A stretch of 64,000 bases of DNA from Ascidiaceihabitans sp047624005 (GCA_047624005.1 JBLHPE010000006.1:13560-77559); one strand, 5' to 3'; shown: positions 32,531 to 41,540, numbered from the stretch's first letter. Notes: a model not told the origin generated them from the letters alone. Made by a program: numbers and translations.

Positions 32531-33318
32531 GGCTTGATAAACTTAGCGCCGGTGTCGTTACGCACCCCATCAACCAGAATGCGGTTTGACCCTTTATCGG
32601 CAACCATTTCAGCGCGCAAACGCGCCAAGGGCGCACCAAGGGCAGTCCCAAGCGAAACTTTTTCACCTTCTACTTCAGCCTTTGCGGAAACCACCGATAC
32701 GATATGCGGCTCGCCATCCTTAAAGGTAAAAATCGGGGCACCAGATGATCCAAAATCAACGGAACATGTGGTCACCAACACCCCTTCTTGGCGCGCAATG
32801 ACAGTACACACCTCTTGTAAGGATGGTGCATCTGAACGGTTTTTGGCGTAGCTCACCACTCCGACCTGATCGCCTTTGCGTGGACGCGCTGCCGTTCCAA
32901 ACGGTGTGACTGTTGTGTTGCGAATTGGGCGGTCCAACTCAAGCAAGGCAAGATCATTGCGGACCCGTTCGGACGAAACGCTGCCGTCAAACAAATAGTC
33001 GGGATGCACAATTGCGCGGCTCACGTTGCGATATGCAGATGCACGCCCGTTGCGCCATCCTGCTAAAAACTCAATTGATGTGTGATCGATCTTTTCACGG
33101 GTTTCTTTGTTAAAAAGACAGTGGGCTGCGGTCAGAACAAGATTCGGCGCAATCAAAGCACCGGTGCAAAACCCCGAACCACCAATGTCCAAACGCCCGA
33201 CAGCTTGCCATGCGCGCCCGTCATCGCCGGTGTCCAATCGCTTCAACCGTGCATCCTGCGCAAACGCAGCAGAGGTCACGACCAAAGCCATAACTGAAAG
33301 AGCCATCCAACGGCGCAC
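32527..33318 (-). CDS. Exported trypsin-like serine protease (S1), first of a tandem pair
   Basis: A 263-residue paralogue of the following gene, sharing LKRL, AWQAVGRLDI, GALIAPNLVLTAAHC-type sequence and the closing NTGAKFIKP. It has a signal peptide (MRRWMALSVMALVVTSAAFA). The triad is His in TAAHCLFNKE, Asp in VRNDLALLELD and Ser in FGSSGAPIFTF. The pair arose by tandem duplication and is translationally coupled. Substrates are unknown; a role in envelope or extracellular peptide turnover is inferred from export alone. An AT-rich gap of about 75 bases separates it from glcF, so it may have its own promoter. Confidence 0.87.
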   Translation of the reverse strand: MRRWMALSVMALVVTSAAFAQDARLKRLDTGDDGRAWQAVGRLDIGGSGFCTGALIAPNLVLTAAHCLFNKETREKIDHTSIEFLAGWRNGRASAYRNVSRAIVHPDYLFDGSVSSERVRNDLALLELDRPIRNTTVTPFGTAARPRKGDQVGVVSYAKNRSDAPSLQEVCTVIARQEGVLVTTCSVDFGSSGAPIFTFKDGEPHIVSVVSAKAEVEGEKVSLGTALGAPLARLRAEMVADKGSNRILVDGVRNDTGAKFIKP

Positions 33319-33392
33319 TAAAAAAGACCCCTAATTACTACAAGATCCAACTATTCCCAACATAAGGCCAAATTAGGGCAAGTTGTGTAAAT

Positions 33393-34715
33393 CTAGCGCA
33401 AAATTGGAACCTGAGGAACTGAAGAGTCACTACGATCCAACGCAGGTGGGCGTGGCCCACCCGTTGCCCAATCCAGCAGCTCAACCGTATGCACGATCGG
33501 TATCCCGCTGGCCGACCCAATTTGCATCATACAACCGATATTGCCCGCCGCGATAATATCAGGGTTCTTAGCCTCTAACGTTTTAACTTTGCGGTCCCGC
33601 AGTTGCTGGGAAATCTCGGGCTGCATCAAATTGTAAGTCCCTGCCGATCCACAACAAAGATGCGAGTCTTTGGGTTCTACAACTTTGAAACCGGCCTTTT
33701 TTAACAAGTCCTTAGGGAAGGTTTTGATCTGCTGGCCATGCTGCAATGAACATGCCGCGTGATAGGCAATTGTCAGGTCTTGGTCCGCACCTACGGGCAA
33801 ATCCAAATCCATCAAAACTTCGCTCACATCTTTCGCAATGTCCGCAATTCGCGCCGCATCAGCAGCCAAAGGATCATTGCGGAACATATGCCCATAATCT
33901 TTCACTGTGGTGCCACAGCCCGAGGTGTTGATGACAATCGCATCCAGCCCGTCGCCGTCCATTTCAGACGCCCATGCACGGATATTTTTAGCTGCCGTGC
34001 TGTGACTTTCAGCCGTCTTGCCCATGTGATGTGTCAATGCACCGCAACATCCAGCGCCTTCTGCGACGACAACTTCACAACCCAACCGCGTCAAAAGACG
34101 AATGGTAGCATCGTTGATATCCGTGTTCAGCGCCTTTTGCGCACAACCTGTCATCAACGCCACGCGTTTTTTGCGCGGCACTTCGGGTGCAAAGGTTTGA
34201 GGATCGTCATTACGGCTGACCGGCGGTATCACCTTCGGTGCCATTTCCAACATCGCACGCAGGCGGGCGTCAGGCATAAACCTTGCGAAGGGGCGGCCAA
34301 TTTTGGCCCCTAACAGCGCCACACGAAACCGCATTGGATAGGGTAGGATTCGGGCCAAAACCCAGCGCAACATACGGTCCGTCAAAGGACGTTTGTACTT
34401 CTGTTCAATATAATCACGCGCATGGTCAACCAAGTGCATGTAGTGAACGCCTGACGGGCAGGTCGACATACAGGCCAAACAGCTAAGGCAGCGATCGATG
34501 TGTTTGACGGTCTTTTCGTCCGGCACACGATCATTTTCCAGCATGTCCTTAATCAGATAAATGCGCCCACGCGGGCTGTCCAGTTCATCGCCCAAAATCT
34601 GATAGGTCGGACACGTCGCCGTACAAAACCCACAATGCACACAATTGCGTAGGATCTGGTTTGACCGTTCAATCGCTGGATCTTTCAGCTGCTCTGGTGA
34701 AAACATTGTTTGCAT
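33393..34715 (-). CDS. glcF: Glycolate oxidase iron-sulfur subunit
   Basis: Electron-transfer subunit of the GlcDEF glycolate dehydrogenase complex. It has 440 residues with two ferredoxin-type clusters: CVHCGFCTATCP (Cys25, 28, 31, 35) and CLSCLACMSTCP (Cys76, 79, 82, 86). These are followed by two CCG-type domains, seen as EGAGCCGAL and HLCCGSAGTYN, the hallmark of this heterodisulfide-reductase-like family. It is the last gene of the glcD-glcE-small membrane gene-glcF unit, 12 bases after the small gene. Glycolate is a major algal exudate, which fits a marine heterotroph. Confidence 0.95.
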   Translation of the reverse strand: MQTMFSPEQLKDPAIERSNQILRNCVHCGFCTATCPTYQILGDELDSPRGRIYLIKDMLENDRVPDEKTVKHIDRCLSCLACMSTCPSGVHYMHLVDHARDYIEQKYKRPLTDRMLRWVLARILPYPMRFRVALLGAKIGRPFARFMPDARLRAMLEMAPKVIPPVSRNDDPQTFAPEVPRKKRVALMTGCAQKALNTDINDATIRLLTRLGCEVVVAEGAGCCGALTHHMGKTAESHSTAAKNIRAWASEMDGDGLDAIVINTSGCGTTVKDYGHMFRNDPLAADAARIADIAKDVSEVLMDLDLPVGADQDLTIAYHAACSLQHGQQIKTFPKDLLKKAGFKVVEPKDSHLCCGSAGTYNLMQPEISQQLRDRKVKTLEAKNPDIIAAGNIGCMMQIGSASGIPIVHTVELLDWATGGPRPPALDRSDSSVPQVPILR

Positions 34716-34727
34716 GTCGGGTGTTCC

Positions 34728-35093
34728 TTAAAAAGTCATCATCCGGGCTGAAGCCAGCCCGAACCAAGGTATCGTTGTTGCCAACGCACCAATTACAGTC
34801 GTCCAACGCCGGATCGCAGGGCGCGGATATTGTTGTCGAAAAGATTGGGCAACAAAGACAAGAATTGCGATCCACGCGGCCCAGATAAGGGCGATCCCCG
34901 CAAAGGTCACTAATATACCTTGGCCCCAGTCATCTGAAAAATATCGCAGAACGAAACTCATCGCTGTGGTGCCAGCAACGATGCACCCAAGGCCCACAAA
35001 TTGTTTTCTTGAGGGGTGTGGGCGCAGTAGCAAAACGTAAGTCAATGGGCCCACGACAAAAACCAAAGCGAATATGATTGCGAAGATGGGCAC
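34728..35093 (-). CDS. Four-span membrane protein inside the glycolate oxidase operon
   Basis: A 121-residue hydrophobic protein with four predicted spans (IFAIIFALVFVVGPLTYVLLL, FVGLGCIVAGTTAMSFVL, ILVTFAGIALIWAAWIAILVF and a last one near WTTVIGALATTIPWFGLA). No family was recognised. Its ATG overlaps the glcE stop by one base and glcF starts 12 bases after it, so it is made together with the oxidase. It could anchor the soluble GlcDEF complex to the membrane or pass electrons towards the quinone pool; both ideas come only from position. Confidence 0.78.
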   Translation of the reverse strand: MPIFAIIFALVFVVGPLTYVLLLRPHPSRKQFVGLGCIVAGTTAMSFVLRYFSDDWGQGILVTFAGIALIWAAWIAILVFVAQSFRQQYPRPAIRRWTTVIGALATTIPWFGLASARMMTF

Positions 35094-36196
35094 TATGCAG
35101 ACATCAGACCTGCATTCAAAATACCCTTTGGATCAAACCGCTGGCGCAATCCGGCGCTTAAGGCCGCAACCCCATTCGTTTCAGGTTGGAACCGTTGCGT
35201 ACCAGTGCCACGCACCAAAGTCGCATGCCCTGCAATGCCAGCCAACTTGGTCCGCACATCAACCCCTGCAGGGGTGCGCAGCCAAACCAAACCGCCAGCC
35301 CAATCAAACTGGGCCTCCAAAGCATCAGTGGCAGCAACAACGGCAGGGCCATCAGATGGCTTCACCGAAATCCGCCAGACATCGCCGTCTTTGTTGTGAA
35401 AGTTCTGCACGTCACGCACAGCGGCCCAATCAGCCGCCGAGTCCTTGGCCTGCGACATTTCACTGCCAAACTTGCCCAATGCCTCGCGCAATTGCGCGAT
35501 ACGGTAGGCCACTGATTTCTCAAATCCTTCAACGCGGATCATCGTCACGCCGCCATCCCCATCTGGCAAATGCGCAGCGCCACTGACGTCATTTGGTGAC
35601 CCCAATGCAGCGGCCATCGCAGCCACAGCATCGGTCATATTCAAGCCGTGAATTTGCAGTGTGGCCTCAGCCTCTGGCATTGGCAGCACCTTCAACGACA
35701 CTTCGCTTAGCACACCCAAGGTGCCCCAGCTGCCTGACATCAGTTTGACCAAATCGTAACCGGTCACATTCTTCATTACGCGACCACCGTTCTTCACAAT
35801 GGCCCCTTGCCCATCAATAAACCGCACACCCATCGTGAAATCACGCGCTGCGCCAACCTGAATACGGCGGGGGCCACTGATATTCGCCGCTACAACACCA
35901 CCAATGGTCGACGTGCCTGTTAGGCCCAACAATCCCCGATGATCCATCGGCTCAAAGGCCAACCGTTGGCGTTCAGCAGAAAGCGCGGTTTCAATCTCTT
36001 GCACGGCTGTCCCAGCCTTAACAACGACGGTCAATGCACCGGGTTCATAAAGGTCGATACCGCTGATTCCAGTAGTGTTCAGGACGTCACCTTCAACAGC
36101 GACACCACGTGTCCCACCGCCTTGAATAGCCAAAGGCCCTTTTGCTTGCGCCACACATTCGGACAGATCTTGTTCGTTCGTCGGTGTCATCATCAT
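35093..36196 (-). CDS. glcE: Glycolate oxidase FAD-binding subunit GlcE
   Basis: Second flavoprotein-like subunit of glycolate dehydrogenase. With the ATG at 36196 it has 367 residues; two further ATGs follow at once and a TTG four codons upstream is less likely. The FAD-binding (PCMH) region shows LAIQGGGTRG near the start, then GLLGLTGTSTIGGVVAANISG and RIQVGAARDFTMGVRFIDGQG, followed by KNVTGYDLVKLMSGSWGTLGV. The C terminus, LRQRFDPKGILNAG, is the conserved closing motif. It follows glcD by 48 bases. Confidence 0.94.
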   Translation of the reverse strand: MMMTPTNEQDLSECVAQAKGPLAIQGGGTRGVAVEGDVLNTTGISGIDLYEPGALTVVVKAGTAVQEIETALSAERQRLAFEPMDHRGLLGLTGTSTIGGVVAANISGPRRIQVGAARDFTMGVRFIDGQGAIVKNGGRVMKNVTGYDLVKLMSGSWGTLGVLSEVSLKVLPMPEAEATLQIHGLNMTDAVAAMAAALGSPNDVSGAAHLPDGDGGVTMIRVEGFEKSVAYRIAQLREALGKFGSEMSQAKDSAADWAAVRDVQNFHNKDGDVWRISVKPSDGPAVVAATDALEAQFDWAGGLVWLRTPAGVDVRTKLAGIAGHATLVRGTGTQRFQPETNGVAALSAGLRQRFDPKGILNAGLMSA

Positions 36197-36244
36197 ACTA
36201 TATTCCAAAATATTCTGGGAAAGGTGCCGTTCGGGGCCACGCCC

Positions 36245-37693
36245 CTATTCAGCAGCCAACTGTGTTTCACGACGATTTTGCGAAACAGCCAATGGAAACA
36301 CCTTTGCGGCGTTCAACAACCAGTTTGGATCGAACACATCTTTGACCAACAATTGAGCCTCAAGATCGGCAGGATCATACTGGTATGTCATCAGATCGCG
36401 CTTCTCGATCCCCACACCATGTTCGCCTGTCAGACAGCCACCCGCATCCACGCAAAGCTTCAAGATTTCTGCACCCATTTCTTCGCACAGTTCAAGATCA
36501 CCAGGTTTGTTTGCATCAAATAAGATCAGGGGGTGCATGTTGCCATCACCCGCGTGAAATACATTACCTACAGGTAAGCCGAATTGTTCCGACAACTCGC
36601 CGATACGGCGTAGCACCATCGGCAGTTCGGACACTGGAATGGTCCCGTCCAAGCACATGTAATCGCTGATCTGACCCATCGCACCAAAGGCACTTTTGCG
36701 GCCCAACCAGATCGCAGCGCTTTCCTCAGCCGACTTGCTTTCACGGAATTCTACAGGGTCATGCCGCATGGCAATTTCCTTAATTCGACCCAATTGGTCA
36801 TCAATCTCGGCCTCAGACCCTTCGACTTCGACGATCAGCAGTGCCTGACAATCAGGATACCCGGCTTGCGCAAACTCTTCGGTGGTTTTGATACAAAGTG
36901 CGTCCATAAATTCGATCGCTACAGGCAAAACGCCCGCCTTGATGATGTCCGAAACACAGGCCCCTGCAACTTCATTGTCGTCAAAGCCAATCAAAACGGG
37001 GCGCGCGCCTTCGGGTTTATGCAAGATGCGCAATGTCGCCTCGGTGACGACGCCCAACTGGCCCTCAGACCCACAAACCAGACCAAGCAGATCCAAACCG
37101 CCCGCATCCAAATGTGCACCGCCAATTTCGACAACTTCGCCAGTCATCAAAACCATCTTCACGCCCAGTAGGTTGTTGGTGGTCACACCATACTTTAGAC
37201 AATGCGCACCACCAGAATTCATCGCGATGTTACCTGCGATAGCACAGGCCAATTGGCTGCTGGGATCAGGGGCGTAAAAGAAGCCATCTTCCTCAACTGC
37301 GCCCGTAACGCTTAAATTGGTGCGCCCCGTCTGCACGCGAATATAGCGATCAGGGTAATTTGTTTCGATCACGTCGTTCATACGGGCCACGCCCAAGATC
37401 ACGCAATCGGCTGTCGGCAATGCGCCACCCGCCAAAGATGTACCCGATCCACGCGGCACGACCGGGACGCCTTCCTCGTGGCAAATCCGCAAAACCGCAG
37501 AAACCTCTTCAGTTGTTGTGGGCAGAACCGCAGCCATTGGAGGGCATCTATATGCAGTCAGGGCATCACATTCATAGGCGCGGGTTTCTACTTCGTCATG
37601 GATGACAGCACTCATCGGCAACACGCCTTGCAAACGTTCAACCACACGCGACTTACGGGCAAGTACAGATTGGGAGGGGACAGGCATTTCCAT
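36245..37693 (-). CDS. glcD: Glycolate oxidase catalytic subunit GlcD
   Basis: FAD-linked subunit that oxidises glycolate to glyoxylate. It has 482 residues, with the FAD pocket in PVVPRGSGTSLAGGALP near 93-109 and DPSSQLACAIAGNIAMNSGG. The C-terminal vanillyl-alcohol-oxidase-like cap has the paired signatures VFHAGDGNMHPLILFD and CLTGEHGVGIEKRDLM. AGGA lies 7 bases before the chosen ATG. It heads the glc operon. The region between it and the divergent DUF599 gene contains a perfect-arm palindrome that is probably its operator. Confidence 0.95.
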   Translation of the reverse strand: MEMPVPSQSVLARKSRVVERLQGVLPMSAVIHDEVETRAYECDALTAYRCPPMAAVLPTTTEEVSAVLRICHEEGVPVVPRGSGTSLAGGALPTADCVILGVARMNDVIETNYPDRYIRVQTGRTNLSVTGAVEEDGFFYAPDPSSQLACAIAGNIAMNSGGAHCLKYGVTTNNLLGVKMVLMTGEVVEIGGAHLDAGGLDLLGLVCGSEGQLGVVTEATLRILHKPEGARPVLIGFDDNEVAGACVSDIIKAGVLPVAIEFMDALCIKTTEEFAQAGYPDCQALLIVEVEGSEAEIDDQLGRIKEIAMRHDPVEFRESKSAEESAAIWLGRKSAFGAMGQISDYMCLDGTIPVSELPMVLRRIGELSEQFGLPVGNVFHAGDGNMHPLILFDANKPGDLELCEEMGAEILKLCVDAGGCLTGEHGVGIEKRDLMTYQYDPADLEAQLLVKDVFDPNWLLNAAKVFPLAVSQNRRETQLAAE

Positions 37694-37718
37694 GAACGAA
37701 TCCTATGCATCAGATGGT

Positions 37719-37739
37719 TTGGTAATATAATATTACCAA
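37719..37739. promoter_or_regulatory. 21-base palindrome in the glcD / DUF599 divergent promoter region
   Basis: TTGGTAATAT and ATATTACCAA arms, perfectly complementary, around a single central A. It lies 26-46 bases before the glcD start and 35-55 before the DUF599 ATG. The TGGT/ACCA ends recall operators of FadR-subfamily GntR regulators such as GlcC or PdhR, but their half-sites are usually closer together. A candidate operator for glycolate-responsive control. Confidence 0.6.
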
Positions 37740-37773
37740 TTTATCAGTATGGCAAGTTTTCATCGTGCAAGGT

Positions 37774-38484
37774 ATGAGCAAAGCCATGACATGGACTGAC
37801 CGCATCGCCCTTTTTAGCCCACTTGATTTGGCGGGTTTAACCTTGTTGATCCTTGGATGGATTCTTATCGGCTGGATGATCGACCATTCATCTCCAAAAA
37901 GGCCATCCGTCTCGAATCTTATGGCGCAGTATCGCCGCGAGTGGATGACGCAAATGGTGACACGTGATCCACGCATCTTCGATGCACAAATCATCAGCAG
38001 TCTCAGACAAGGTACGGCGTTTTTCGCCTCGACATCGATGCTCGCTATTGGCGGGACCTTGGCGATGATCGGCAACGGTGAAAAGCTTAGCGGCATCGCC
38101 AATGATTTGATCCTTGGCTCTGACCCTGCCTTTGTTTGGGAAATCAAACTTATCGTGGTCGCCTTGTTCCTGACCAATGCATTCCTAAAATTCGTCTGGT
38201 CCAATCGGCTTTTCGGCTACACAGCTGTACTTGTTGCCGCCGTACCAAATGACATTACCGACCCGCGCTGCATCCCCCGTTCAAAACAAGCCGCAGAAAT
38301 CGGCATCACAGCCGCACGTGGTTTTAATCGCGGGCTGCGCAGTATCTATTTTGCGCTGGCGGCGGGTGCTTGGATCGCGGGACCTTTAGCATTGATTGCA
38401 GCAGCGATTTTTACCCTCGGGGTAATTTATCGTCGTGAATTCGCATCTGCTTCGCGCAAAATCCTGATGGACACGACCTCGTGA
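37774..38484 (+). CDS. DUF599 family membrane protein
   Basis: A protein of 236 residues from the ATG at 37774, with about four membrane spans (LDLAGLTLLILGWILIGWMI near the start, FASTSMLAIGGTLAMIG, FVWEIKLIVVALFLTNAFLK and a C-terminal hydrophobic block GAWIAGPLALIAAAIFTLG). It matches DUF599 by WMTQMVTRDPRIFDAQIISSL and the FVWSNRLFGYTAVLV block. The function of the family is unknown. A GTG three codons upstream is an alternative start, since the ATG is only just preceded by AAGG. It diverges from glcD and may share its operator. Confidence 0.83.
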   Translation: MSKAMTWTDRIALFSPLDLAGLTLLILGWILIGWMIDHSSPKRPSVSNLMAQYRREWMTQMVTRDPRIFDAQIISSLRQGTAFFASTSMLAIGGTLAMIGNGEKLSGIANDLILGSDPAFVWEIKLIVVALFLTNAFLKFVWSNRLFGYTAVLVAAVPNDITDPRCIPRSKQAAEIGITAARGFNRGLRSIYFALAAGAWIAGPLALIAAAIFTLGVIYRREFASASRKILMDTTS

Positions 38485-38519
38485 TTTTAGTTCGCTAAGT
38501 ATTCGACTAAACTGCTCAT

Positions 38520-38873
38520 ATGAAACATATCCTAATCACTGCCGCTTTGTGCCTCGCAACTTCAGCACAAGCTCAAGCACCCGAAATCACCAAAGTCACT
38601 GCTATTGAACTCGGCGGGGCATGGCGCTTTGATGTGTCGATCCTGCACCCTGATACTGGCTGGGATCACTATGCCGACGGCTGGCGGGTGCTGGACATGG
38701 ATGGAAGCGAGCTGGGAATGCGTGTCCTTGGACATCCGCACGAGAACGAACAACCTTTCACCCGCTCACTCTCAGGCGTGAAAATCCCCAAGGGCACCAA
38801 ACAAGTGCAAATCCAAGCGCGCGACCTTCCCCACGGTTGGAATGAAGGCACAACAATCGTGACCCTCAACTAA
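38520..38873 (+). CDS. Small exported hypothetical protein
   Basis: A 117-residue protein with a clear signal peptide (MKHILITAALCLATSAQA) followed by one compact beta-rich domain: ITKVTAIELGGAWRFDVSIL, then DTGWDHYADGWRVLDMDG, LGHPHENEQPFTRSLSG and DLPHGWNEGTTIVTL. It looks like a small immunoglobulin-like or FixH-like periplasmic fold. I do not know its function; similar short proteins are common in Rhodobacterales. It follows the DUF599 gene by 35 bases on the same strand and runs convergently towards rlmH. Confidence 0.75.
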   Translation: MKHILITAALCLATSAQAQAPEITKVTAIELGGAWRFDVSILHPDTGWDHYADGWRVLDMDGSELGMRVLGHPHENEQPFTRSLSGVKIPKGTKQVQIQARDLPHGWNEGTTIVTLN

Positions 38874-38932
38874 AGCTTCTTTTGGTCAAAAATATCCCGG
38901 GGGAATCGCGATAGCGATGGGGGCAGCGCCCC

Positions 38933-39403
38933 CTAAACCCGATGATAAGGCGAACCCGCCAATATAGACGCTGCACGATACAACTGTTCACTCAGCATCA
39001 CGCGCACCATCATATGCGGCCACACCATCGCGCCAAATGACAGCAGATGATCCGCATCAGCGCGCAGTGACGGATCAATTCCGTCCGCACCACCAATGAC
39101 CAACGCCAAATCACCACGCCCGGCATCACGCCAATTGCCAATACGTTTGGCAAACGCGGGCGAGGTTTCGACCTTGCCACGTTCATCAAGGCAGCAAATC
39201 ACAGCACCTTTGGGAAGCGCACGACGCAGCAGGTCGGCTTCGGCTCCCATACCAGCGTTCTTGCGATCCTCAACCTCGACGACCTTAACAGGGCCAAGGC
39301 CAAGGGCCCGCCCCGTGCGGTCAAATCGGGTGATGTAATCTGTGATTAGGTCTGCTTCAGGGCCAGCGCGTAGCCGGCCCACTGCGCAGATATGAACGCG
39401 CAC
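38933..39403 (-). CDS. rlmH: 23S rRNA (pseudouridine-1915 N3)-methyltransferase RlmH
   Basis: SPOUT-class methyltransferase that modifies helix 69 of 23S rRNA on assembled 70S ribosomes. The GTG at 39403 gives 156 residues, the standard length, starting VRVHICAVGRLRAGPE; longer in-frame starts would run through the rsfS region. The trefoil-knot SAM site is LALVIGGADGIDPSL and the C-terminal LSEQLYRAASILAGSPYH completes the family signature. It lies 13 bases after rsfS, an arrangement conserved in many bacteria. A GGGGGC-AGC-GCCCCC hairpin at 38919-38933 overlaps its stop. Confidence 0.95.
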   Translation of the reverse strand: MRVHICAVGRLRAGPEADLITDYITRFDRTGRALGLGPVKVVEVEDRKNAGMGAEADLLRRALPKGAVICCLDERGKVETSPAFAKRIGNWRDAGRGDLALVIGGADGIDPSLRADADHLLSFGAMVWPHMMVRVMLSEQLYRAASILAGSPYHRV

Positions 39404-39416
39404 TTTTAATGCGCGA

Positions 39417-39797
39417 TCAGTTGGTTGGTTCTGTTGGTTCGTCTGTGTCGCAAGCGGTCGGCATCCACATTTTTTCCAACTGATAAAACTCACGTACTTC
39501 AGGGCGGAAAACATGAACGATGATGTCGCCCGTATCAACCAGAACCCAGTCGCCCGTATTCTTACCTTCAATACGGGACATATGCCCGAATTCGGTCTTC
39601 AAACGCTCAACCAACTTTTCAGAGATGGCAGAAACCTGACGCGAGGAACGACCTGAACAAACCACCATGTGGTCGCCAATAGCCGTCATGCCGCGCAGAT
39701 CGATCTGCACAACGTCTTCAGCTTTGTCATCATCAAGCGATGAAAGAACGGCGGCCAAAAGTTTATCACTTGTAGCTTTAGAAACAGCAGACGACAT
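39417..39797 (-). CDS. rsfS: Ribosomal silencing factor RsfS
   Basis: Binds uL14 on the large subunit and blocks subunit joining when nutrients are scarce. The start MSSAVSKATSDKLL gives 126 residues; an ATG eleven codons upstream is also possible. The RsfS core is clear: AEDVVQIDLRGMTAIGDHMV, CSGRSSRQVSAISEKLVERL, then DTGDIIVHVFRPEVREFYQL with the closing EKMW. The short Thr/Asp/Glu/Pro-rich tail is not conserved. It is upstream of and co-transcribed with rlmH. Confidence 0.94.
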   Translation of the reverse strand: MSSAVSKATSDKLLAAVLSSLDDDKAEDVVQIDLRGMTAIGDHMVVCSGRSSRQVSAISEKLVERLKTEFGHMSRIEGKNTGDWVLVDTGDIIVHVFRPEVREFYQLEKMWMPTACDTDEPTEPTN

Positions 39798-39983
39798 CAG
39801 CGTTGCCCCATCTTGCGCAGCACCGGCCACGTTTGTTTGGATTGACAGGACATTGTCCTCCTAAGAATCGCACCATCTGATCCCCGGTGCTGGGATATCG
39901 TCACTTAACGACCCTTACCTGACAATTCAATAACAGTTCAAGCATTCTGCAATCATGCCGCAGCGCAGCGTTGCGTCAAATCC

Positions 39984-41324
39984 TCAGTCGGCCTCATCTG
40001 CGTGCACCCGAACTTCGCGCTGCGGAAATGGAATCGAGATGTCGTTGGCTTTGAACGCGTCCCACAATGCCAGATAAACGCCGCCCCTGATGTTGGTTAA
40101 CCCACCCGTTGGGTCTTTGATCCAAAACCTAAGGATATAGTCGACAGAACTGTCCCCAAACCCAACGATATGGCAGACGGGCCTTTTGGGATAATCCAGA
40201 ACACGCTCCACAGTTGTCGCCGCTTCAATCGCCAGTTCCCGCACCTTATGGGGGTCGTCGCCGTAGGCCGCGCCAAAATATATGTCCAACCGAACATAGT
40301 CATTTGAGTGGGACCAGTTCACCACTTGATTGGTAATCAAGTCCTCATTCGGGATCAGGTATTCTTTGCCATCCCGCGTCACCACGGATGCGTACCGCGC
40401 ACCCAGTGTTTGAATCCAACCAAACGTCTCACCAACTGAAATCACATCACCCGGTTTGATCGACTTATCCAGCAGAATGATCACACCTGACACAAGGTTC
40501 GAAATCACCTTTTGCAGGCCAAAACCAAGGCCAACACCAATGGCACCCGTCAATACAGCAAGGCCCGTTAGGTCAATGCCAATGGCCTTAACCCCCATAA
40601 AGAAGGCCATGCCATAAAGGACGATTTGCACACCCTTTACGGCCAAGACTTTCATCGAGGGGCTAATGTCTTCGTTGCGCCGGATCGTGGTCGCCGTCGT
40701 GGTCGACACCAAACGCGCTATCGTGAACAGAACCGCAATAACGACCATCGCAGAGATCAGCATCATCACTGAGACGCGGAAATCGCCAAATTCAAACGCC
40801 AGATCGTCCAAAAATGCGCCTACTGCATTGTGGACGTTCAGGTAATAAAGGGTCGCAAAGATCCACAGCCCCCACCGCACGATAATGCGCAGCGGTCGAT
40901 TGCGCACCAATCGCGATACAAAGGCGATCAACAGCCACGCCAACCCCAATGTCGCGGCCAATCCAATCAGATAAGATCGTGAGGGCCATGTGACGCTGTG
41001 CATGACGGCCCAAATGGACCACGCGAGGGCTGAAAACCAGATCAGGCCAAGTCGATGTCGGATCGGTACAATCATGCGCAGTTGCCAGGTTTTCCAACCT
41101 TCGCGGGACCGCACCCATGCTTGCAGCCAATGGTCCGACAAATGGTGCAGGCCGTAAGCCACCGCGATTAGTCCAAGGATGATCAACACCTGATACAATT
41201 TCCACCCGGGCATCATCAGGCTTTCGGCAAAGCGCACGGCATCTGTGAACAGACCCTCAAGCTCTTGATAAAATGTCATTTGCGGGAGGGTTTCATCTTC
41301 CATATCCATGTGTTGCACAGGCAT
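39984..41324 (-). CDS. Large MscS-family mechanosensitive channel
   Basis: Inner-membrane channel that releases solutes on hypo-osmotic shock. At 446 residues it is larger than canonical MscS (about 280), with extra N-terminal membrane helices: spans are visible near 45-62, 95-112, 120-138, 150-165 and 185-205 before the MscS core. The pore helix is GAIGVGLGFGLQKVISNLVSG, Gly-rich as expected. The beta domain has DKSIKPGDVISVGETFGWI and YLIPNEDLITNQVVNWSHS. The C-terminal alpha-beta domain ends in ISIPFPQREV. It is transcribed alone. Confidence 0.93.
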   Translation of the reverse strand: MPVQHMDMEDETLPQMTFYQELEGLFTDAVRFAESLMMPGWKLYQVLIILGLIAVAYGLHHLSDHWLQAWVRSREGWKTWQLRMIVPIRHRLGLIWFSALAWSIWAVMHSVTWPSRSYLIGLAATLGLAWLLIAFVSRLVRNRPLRIIVRWGLWIFATLYYLNVHNAVGAFLDDLAFEFGDFRVSVMMLISAMVVIAVLFTIARLVSTTTATTIRRNEDISPSMKVLAVKGVQIVLYGMAFFMGVKAIGIDLTGLAVLTGAIGVGLGFGLQKVISNLVSGVIILLDKSIKPGDVISVGETFGWIQTLGARYASVVTRDGKEYLIPNEDLITNQVVNWSHSNDYVRLDIYFGAAYGDDPHKVRELAIEAATTVERVLDYPKRPVCHIVGFGDSSVDYILRFWIKDPTGGLTNIRGGVYLALWDAFKANDISIPFPQREVRVHADEAD

Positions 41325-41510
41325 AGCCTAACACGCAATATCCCTGCATCAGCGCATCCCCTTGCGAGACTCGGTTTGGCGCTGTATCTGACCCCCATGA
41401 CATGGCTATTAAATATTGGGCTTTTTGACATTTGCGACCGCGCCCGTTTGGGCGAACGCTTTTTTGGGGCAACCCACACCGTGCTGGCACGACTATAAAC
41501 CCGCGCCCAC

Positions 41511-41540
41511 CCAATACGCCTAGAACCAATACGCCTAAAA
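41511..41540 (+). repeat. 15-base tandem duplication upstream of leuC
   Basis: CCAATACGCCTA occurs at 41511-41522 and 41526-41537, in two 15-base units that differ at one position. It ends 32 bases before the leuC ATG, so it lies in the leader of the leuC transcript. No leucine-rich leader peptide was found nearby. Confidence 0.6.

Noticed and set aside
41399..41500. Leucine leader peptide for attenuation of leuC
   Set aside because: The small frame MTWLLNIGLF has only a few scattered Leu codons and no terminator/antiterminator pair follows.
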